Below, piece by piece: positions 57,911 to 64,000 of a stretch of 64,000 nucleotides of DNA (positions within the stretch are counted from its first letter, which is position 1; each line of letters starts with the position of its first letter). The DNA comes from Chelydra serpentina (Eukaryota; Chordata; Testudines; Chelydridae). Both the position numbers and the translations under genes were made by a program. The notes beneath the pieces were generated by a model, which saw only the letters and a program-made list of their open reading frames with translations, made no database searches and had not been told where the DNA came from. The stretch is from positions 188,501-252,500 of the forward strand of contig JBAIAC010000270.1 of the NCBI GenBank assembly GCA_037349315.1, written 5' to 3'.

Positions 57911-58339
57911 GTGCTTGGGGAGCAGTTGACCGTTGAGTGGGGGGGAGAGGGGAGAGCATGCTTTTAATTAACAAAAATAATCTACAAATCTGACCAGATT
58001 ATTCAGAATAACAGCCTGGGTTCCAGATGTATTGTGATTGGCTATGTTCAAAGGGTGAGCAACCACTCTCAGCTCACTTGTGACTAAATGTCTAGGTCAG
58101 CTGAAGCTCAAGCCATGTGCACAGGAGTTGTGCCTGGCCAGGGCTAGGGACAAACACAACCTGGCAGCAAAGGGCTGATTTGGATATTTGAACAATAACC
58201 ACAAACTCATGCACACAAGGTGTTCTCATGGCTCCAGAGAGCCTCCTTGTGGCAGGCATTCCATGCTCATTGGCCAAGAGCAAAGGGGCAATAATGCCAG
58301 GCACACACCTCATACTCCTCTTGCCCATCTTAACTAAGT

Positions 58340-59090
58340 ACATTAATGGGAATAGATCATAAGGCCGGAAGGCACCACTATGATCATCCAGTCTGGCCCC
58401 CTGCATCGTATAGGCCTTAGGAAGGGACCTCAGGGTCTGCCAGTCCAGCTTCCTGGACCAAGCATGCTTAGGCTGACCATCCTGGGCTTCCCTGCATTAA
58501 TTCCTGTTTGAACTAGAGCAAGGTTAGACAACCTCTGGCATGGGTGCCAAAGGCGGCACACGAGCTGATTTTCAGTGGCACTCACACTACCTGGGTCCTG
58601 GCCACCGGTCTGGGGGGCTCTGCATTTTAATTTAATTTTAAGTGAAGCTTCTTAAACATTTTAAAAACCTTATTTACTTTACATACAAAAATAGTTTAGT
58701 TATATATTAAAGACGTATAGAAAGAGACCTTCTAAAAATGTATTACTGGCACGCAAATCCTTAAATTAGAGTGAATAAATGAAGACTCGGCACACCACTT
58801 CTGAAAGGTTGCCGACCCCTGAACTAGAGCCTGTCTTCTAGAAAAGCATCCACGTGATGGAGAATCCACCACAACCCTTGGTAAGTTGTTCCAATGGTTA
58901 ATAGCCCTCGCTGTTTAAAAATTGCACCTTAGTCCTAGTATGAATTGGTCTAGCTTCAGCTTCTAGCCATTTGTTTGCTCGATGGAAGAACCCTTTGTCC
59001 ATTTCTGTTCTCCATGGAGGTACTTACAGACTTCGATCAAGTCATCCCTTAAAATTTTCTGGGTTAAACTAAATAGTTTGAGCTCCTTGG
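58340..59090 (-). mobile_element. CR1 LINE 3' part, antisense, split by a hAT-type element
   Basis: Antisense CR1 3' UTR (ACTATGATCATCCAGTCTGG) runs to 58518 and resumes at 58830 (CTGTCTTCTAGAAAAGCATCC, GATGGAGAATCCACCAC). Flanks join in register after the inserted element is removed. Confidence 0.78.
58519..58821. mobile_element. hAT-type MITE with perfect 8-bp TSD
   Basis: The ends CAAGGTTAGACAACCTCTGG and the reverse complement of the right end (CAGGGGTCGGCAACCTTTCA) form imperfect inverted repeats, a widely seen hAT/Charlie-like terminus. AACTAGAG flanks both sides (58511-58518 and 58822-58829). Confidence 0.9.
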
Positions 59091-59841
59091 GTGAAATCCA
59101 CAAAGGTACTTGAGCATTGCAATGCTGAGCATCACCAGGCCTAGCAAATCATAGGAACAACACTGCAATCCCCAAAGCCTGAGTTAGGTGTGTAGGCTCC
59201 CTATATGATGAATAGGGAGAGATGGGAGCCTAAGAATGCAATCTGCAAAAGCCAGCATGGGAGTGAGGGAGATGCCAATGAGAAGGGTGTGCCCTAAGTC
59301 TGTCCCTTCTCAGGCAACCATGTCCAGGCTGCAAGGAGTCGCCTATCTCTGCTTAGTGATCCATGAATCCTGCCCCTAGAGGCAGGTGGCTTAGTATACT
59401 GAATGTTTCCACAAAACAGCCAGAAGAGGACGTGGTGCCCATATAACTTTTAATCCAGTGGTTAGAACACTCAGATGGGATGTGGGAGAGCCAGGAGTTG
59501 GAGAAAGGATTTGAACAGGAGTCTCCCACCTCTCAAAAGAGTGTTTGAACGGGGAAGCTATGGGATATTCTGATGTGGGATCCTTTAGTCGCTCTCTCTG
59601 AAGCTGTTCGACTGGATTAAATCATTAAAGGGTGACTGGTGCAGGGGGACTGTACTTGGAGTCTCCCACCTCCCAGGGGGTGGGGCGTGCCCTAATCACT
59701 GGACTGCAGACTCATTCTCTCACTCTCTGGCCTTATAACTATTAAGTATTATTCCACAGTAGAATAGAACTACCTACCACCTCTTCCTCCTCCTGGATTT
59801 TGATTGGAACCTGATCCAGTAGGCAGCCTCTGAGCATGCCT

Positions 59842-60929
59842 GGATGAATGGACGGTACGGTGGATAGAAAACTGGCTGGATGGTCGTGCTCAACGGGTAG
59901 TGATCAATGGCTCCATGTCTAGTTGGCAGCCGGTATCAAGTGGAGTGCCCCAAGGGTCGGTGCTGGGGCCGGTTTTGTTCAATATCTTCATCAACGACCT
60001 GGAGGATGGTGTGGACTGCACCCTTAGCAAGTTTGCAGATGACACTAAACTGGGAGGAGTGGTTGATACGCTGGAGGGTAGGGATAGGATACAGAGGGAC
60101 CTAGACAAATTAGAGGATTGGGCCAAAAGAAATCTGATGAGGTTCAACAAGGACAAGTGCAGAGTCCTGCACTTAGGACGGAAGAATCCCATGCACTGCT
60201 ACAGACTAGGGACCGAATGGCTGGGCAGCAGTTCTGCAGAAAAGGACCTAGGGGTTACAGTGGACGAAAAGCTGAATATGAGTCAACAGTGTGCCCTTGT
60301 TGCCAAGAAGGCTAACGGCATTTTGGGCTGTATAAGTAGGGGCATTTCCAGCAGATCGAGGGACGTGATTATTCCCCTCTATTCGGCACTGGTGAGGCCT
60401 CATTTGGAGTACTGTGTCCAGTTTTGGGCCCCACACTACAAAAAGGATGTGGATAAATTGGAAAGAGTCCAACGGAGGGCAACAAAAATGATTAGGGGGC
60501 TGGAGCACATGACTTATGAGGAGAGGCTGAGGGAACTGAGATTGTTTAGCCTGCAGAAGAGAAGAGTGAGGGGGGATTTGATAGCTGCTTTCAGCTACCT
60601 AAAAGGGGGTTCCAAAGAGGATGGATCTAGACTGTTCTCAGTGGTAGAAGATGACAGAACAAGGAGTAATGGTCTCAAGTTGCAGAGGGGGAGGTTTAGG
60701 TTGGATATTAGGAAAAACTTTTTCACTAGTAGGGTGGTGAAGCACTGGAATGGGTTACCTAGGGAGGTGGTGGAATCTCCTTCCTTAGAGGTTTTTAAGG
60801 TCAGGCTTGACAAAGCCCTGGCTGGGATGATCTAGTTGGGGTTGGTCCTGCTTTGAGCAGGGGGTTGGACTAGATGACCTCCTGAGGTCCCTTCCAACCC
60901 TGAGATTCTATGATTCTATGATTCTATGC
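59842..60929 (+). mobile_element. CR1 LINE, 5' truncated, young copy
   Basis: The 311-aa open frame 59900-60835 covers the RT from [10 protein letters not shown] through FADDTKLGG to the C-terminus, and is nearly identical to copy A. The 3' UTR and three GATTCTAT repeats follow. ATGCCT occurs at both edges (59836-59841 and next to the tail), a likely target duplication. Confidence 0.93.
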
Positions 60930-60977
60930 CTACTGGATTAGGCCCTGCATGTGACTTTATGCAGCCAAACGGTTGTC

Positions 60978-61292
60978 TTAGGGGGTTCCAAAGAGGATGG
61001 ATCTAGACTGTTCTCAGTGGTAGAAGATGACAGAACAAGGAGTAATGGTCTCAAGTTGCAGAGGGGGAGGTTTAGGTTGGATATTAGGAAAAACTTTTTC
61101 ACTAGTAGGGTGGTGAAGCACTGGAATGGGTTCCCTAGGGAGGTGGTGGAATCTCCTTCCTTAGAGGTTTTTAAGGCCTGGCTTGACAAAGCCCTGGCTG
61201 GGATGATCTAGTTGGGGTTGGTCCTGCTTTGAGCAGGGGGTTGGACTAGATGACCTCCTGAGGTCCCTTCCAACCCTGAGATTCTATGATTC
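60978..61292 (+). mobile_element. CR1 LINE 3' end fragment, young copy
   Basis: Starts at GGGGGTTCCAAAGAGGATGG and runs through the C-terminal codons, the 3' UTR and the terminal GATTCTATGATTC. Near-identical to the corresponding part of its left neighbour 50 bp away, so it is either a separate insertion or a local duplication. Confidence 0.9.
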
Positions 61293-61499
61293 TTGCCTGG
61301 CTTGTGAATCGCTCTGGGACTTAGGTGGGAGACAGGACACCTAAAGGGGAGTCAGCAGCATCTTATTTGCCCAGAAATAGAAACATAGGTGGCGAAGAAA
61401 CTTTTACCCTGAAAACTTAGGCGCTGAGTGAGTTTAGGTGCTTAAGTCTGGAGTTTAGGTGCCTAACTTGCTGTGGATCTGGGCCCTTGAGTTTATCAC

Positions 61500-61583
61500 T
61501 ATAAGGAAGGTTTTCCAATCCTTTAATCATTGTCGAGGGTCTTCTCTGAACCCGGTGCAATTTATCACCATCCTTCTTGTACA
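61500..61583 (-). mobile_element. CR1 fragment, antisense
   Basis: Antisense CR1 phrase GGTTTTCCAATCCTTTAATCAT to ACCATCCTTCTTGTA. It abuts a sense CR1 at 61584, forming an inverted junction. Confidence 0.6.
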
Positions 61584-62037
61584 GTATTAGCAGGAGTGTT
61601 GCAAGCAAGACACAAAAAGTGATTCTTCTGCCCTATTCTGTGCTGATTAGGCCTCAACTGAAGTATTGTGTCCAGTTCTGGGTACCACATTTCAGGAAAG
61701 ATGTGGGCAAATTGGAGAAAGTACAGAGAAGAGCAACAAAAATGATTAAAGGTCTAGAAAACATGACCTGTGTGGAAAGATTAAAAAAATTGTGTGTGTT
61801 TAGTCTGGAGAAGAGAAGACTGAGAGGGGACATAACAGTTTTCAAGTACATTATAGATTGTTACAAGGAGGAGGGAGAAAAATTGTTTTTCTTAACCTCT
61901 GAGGCCAGGACAAGAAGCAATGGGTTAAATTGCAGCAAGGGCGGTTTAGGTTGGACATTAGGAAAAACTTCCTGTCATGGTGGTTAAGCACTGGAATAAA
62001 TTGCTTAGGGAGGTTGTGGAATCTCCATCATTGGAGA
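61584..62037 (+). mobile_element. CR1 LINE 3' part, first segment (continues at 63279)
   Basis: CR1 C-terminal frame 61577-61987 ([25 protein letters not shown] with K variants), of a different subfamily from copy A. It is broken at 62037 by an LTR insertion. It resumes 63279-63324 (TTTTAAGAGCAGGTTAGAC), is broken again by a hAT element, and ends 63552-63625 with the CR1 3' tail. Confidence 0.88.
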
Positions 62038-63273
62038 TGTCAAGGCTAATTCCCCACTCTGGCACTTTGAGTGCAGAAGGTGGAAGCCCGCAAGGATTCT
62101 AAAAATTAAAAATGGCCACTCCAGACTTATATTAAACTCACAAGGTTACAGCTTTTCTCTGACCTTGGAGTGGTAGACGCTGCCACCACCCAAGTGCAGA
62201 ACCCCTTTGAGAGCCCAGGAAGGCACACCTGGGAATTCCTTCGTGTGGGGTACCCTCAGGCCCCTTCATCCTCCCTCTGGGGAAGAGCTGAGAAAGAAGG
62301 GGGGGGGGAAGGAAATCAGCTGTTGCCACCAGCTAATTAAACATGCACAAACCTCTTCAGACACAAAAATTCAATTCCGTTCTTAAAAAAGGTAAATTTT
62401 ATTTAAAAGAAAGAAAGAAAATACATCTGGGAACTCAAGCTATTACTAGATTTTAAAAGAGCTACTACAAGGATTAAGCACAAAGAATAGCTTTCTTGAG
62501 GTTCAGTTTAAAGGTTACAAGCAAATCTAGACTGGATCTAGACTGTTCTCAGTGGTAGAAGATGACAGAACAAGGAGCAATGGTCTCAAGTTGCAGAGGG
62601 GGAGGTTTAGGTTGGATATTAGGAAAAACGTTTTCACTAGTAGGGTGGGGAAGAACTGGAATGGGTTACCTAGGGAGGTGATGGAATCTCCTTCCTTAGA
62701 GGTTTTTAAGGTCAGGCTTGACAATGCCCTGGCTGGGATGATTTAGTTGGGGTTGGTCCTGCTTTGAGCAAGGGGTTGGATGAGATGACCTCCTGAGGTC
62801 TCTTCCAACCCTGAGATTCTATGAAAACAAAAGCACCCGAGTTTAGCACAGAGGAATCCACAAGCCATAAAGAAACAAAAAGGATAAACCTAATTGCGTC
62901 CTCCTAGACATTTCCTGATCTACTTACATATCGAGGGTTTTAATTGAGTAGTTTCTAGGTATGATACTGATGATTTTTTTATACTTGGCCCAAGCGTCTT
63001 ATAGCATAACTGCTGCCCTGTCCTCCTCTCCCCAGGAGAACAACAACAGACAGAGAAAAGGGGAGTCCTTTTTCAATTATAAAAGTTCTAGCCTTCCCAT
63101 TGGCTCTTTTGACCAGGTGCCCACTCACTTCCTTTTACCTTTGCATAGCAGTGGGACTTTTTAACCCTTTACAGATAGAGCAATTAGAGAACAGCTACTA
63201 AGGGATTTTATAGCTACTGGCTGACTGGGTGTCAATAAAAGGGAGCTCCCCACCTCCCCCTTCATTTATCACA
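62038..63273 (+). mobile_element. Solo LTR with 5-bp TSD, itself carrying a CR1 insertion
   Basis: Starts TGTCAAGG and ends ATCACA (TG...CA). GGAGA is duplicated at 62033-62037 and 63274-63278. Removing it restores the CR1 text exactly (TTGGAGA then TTTTTAAGAG). A TATA-like TTATAAAAG at about 63078 and AATAAA at about 63234 fit U3-R-U5 in plus orientation. No gag or pol, hence a solo LTR of about 0.94 kb plus the nested CR1. The family is not identified; it is distinct from the LTR at 3737. Confidence 0.8.
62532..62825 (+). mobile_element. CR1 LINE 3' end nested in the solo LTR
   Basis: C-terminal codons from TGGATCTAGACTGTTCTCAG, the 3' UTR and terminal GAGATTCTATGA. Near-identical to copy A, so it inserted after the LTR. 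Confidence 0.9.
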
Positions 63274-63324
63274 GGAGATTTTTAAGAGCAGGTTAGACAA
63301 ACGCCTTTCAGGAATGGTCTAGAT

Positions 63325-63543
63325 CAGTGGTTCTCAAACTTTTGTACCCATGACCCCTTTCACATAAAAAGGCTCTGAGTGCGACCCCTCCTTATAAATT
63401 AAAAACACTTTTAATATGTTTAACACCATTATAAAGGCTGGAGGCAAAGCGGGGTTTGGGGTTGAGGCTGACAGCTTGTTACCCCCCATGTAAGAGCCTT
63501 GTGACCCCCTGAGGGGTCCCGACCCCCAGTTTGAGAACCCCTG
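63325..63543. mobile_element. hAT-type MITE, near-perfect 8-bp TSD
   Basis: The ends CAGTGGTTCTCAAAC and GTTTGAGAACCCCTG are inverted repeats of the same type as the element at 7034. Flanks GTCTAGAT (63317-63324) and GTCTGGAT (63544-63551) match at 7 of 8 positions. It lies in the 3' tail of the surrounding CR1. Confidence 0.9.
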
Positions 63544-63625
63544 GTCTGGATAATGCGTAGTCCTGCCAGGAGTGCAGGGGACTGGACTAGACGACCTCTC
63601 AAGGCCCTTCCACTGCTATGCTTCT

Positions 63626-64000
63626 TGAATGATGGATGCCAGAACTGGAGGCAGTACTGCAGCAGTGGTTGCACCAGAGCCAAATACAGGGGTAGTGTAA
63701 CCCTGCTACTTTTACTCAATATTCCCATGTATCCCCCAAGGATCGCGTTCGCCCTTTCGTCACAGTGTGGCCGGGGGCTCATGTTCAGTCGATTAATCAT
63801 CAGGACCCAAGTCTTTTCCGGAGTCACTGCTTCCCAGGATAGAGTCTGCCATTCTGCAAATACGGTCTTCATTCTTTGTTCCTAGCTGGCTAAGGACATT
63901 TGGCCAGATTAAAACACATATTGTTTGCTTGTGCCCAGTTTACCAAGTGGTCCAGATTGCTCCATCAGTGTCCTCTCCTCTTCATTATTTACCTCTCCCT
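63626..64000 (-). mobile_element. CR1 LINE, antisense, runs off the window
   Basis: Minus-strand codons in 63429-63872 include SRVTLPLYLALVQPLLQYCL and ANAILGG, the CR1 RT C-terminus. The sequence continues antisense to the window edge (TTTACCAAGTGGTCCAGAT). Confidence 0.8.

Larger units (their letters stand above)
59091..61487. mobile_element. Old host element with inverted ends, holding two CR1 insertions
   Basis: The left boundary TGAAATCCACAAAGGTACTTGAGC and the right boundary (reverse complement GGGCCCAGATCCACAGCAAGTTAGG) look like weak inverted ends. The inner flanks of the CR1 copies (CCTCTGAGCATGCC and CCTACTGGATTAGGCCC) read as one element once CR1 is removed. The family is not identified. 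Confidence 0.4.

Overview
The window is nuclear DNA from a vertebrate, almost certainly a cryptodiran turtle. It holds two spliced protein-coding genes with consensus GT-AG introns. It is saturated with CR1 LINEs of the kind that dominate reptile genomes. It also has an L2-type LINE, many short non-autonomous DNA transposons, a Gmr1-like Ty3/gypsy element and, at about 53.49-53.69 kb, a tRNA-Lys-derived SINE that I recognise as the turtle Cry-I family.

The two genes are arranged head to head. CHPF2 (chondroitin polymerizing factor 2) is on the minus strand, in 4 coding exons between 33337 and 25735. ABCF2 (ATP-binding cassette subfamily F member 2) is on the plus strand, in 14 coding exons between 37513 and 55413. 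All introns join in frame, giving proteins of 762 and 623 residues with no stop or frameshift. The roughly 4 kb between the start codons contains two CpG-rich segments (about 34.4-35.3 and 36.4-37.4 kb), which are the likely promoters. The pairing and divergent orientation match human 7q36. The tail-to-tail neighbour of CHPF2 in human, SMARCD3, was not found in the left 25 kb.

Layout: 0-3.7 kb, two CR1 copies head to tail, both with long RT reading frames. 3.74-6.5 kb, a gypsy 5' LTR, tRNA-Ser primer site and gag with a SCAN-like capsid. 6.4-13 kb, old LINE debris with hAT-type insertions. 13.2-19 kb, two GC-rich minisatellites around a 350-bp CpG-rich core. 19-25.2 kb, CR1 fragments, hAT elements and a set of inverted repeats. 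25.7-33.3 kb, CHPF2. 34.4-37.4 kb, promoters. 37.5-55.9 kb, ABCF2 with transposon-filled introns. 56-64 kb, nested CR1, LTR and hAT insertions.

The cellular genes have unrelated biochemical roles (Golgi chondroitin sulfate synthesis versus a soluble ABC ATPase) and probably share only regulatory neighbourhood. I found no new enzymatic or defence system. The most interesting material is structural: the SCAN-like gypsy element, the divergent minisatellite pair, a perfect 31-bp hairpin in ABCF2 intron 12, and insertion nests that can be dated relative to one another by intact target-site duplications.
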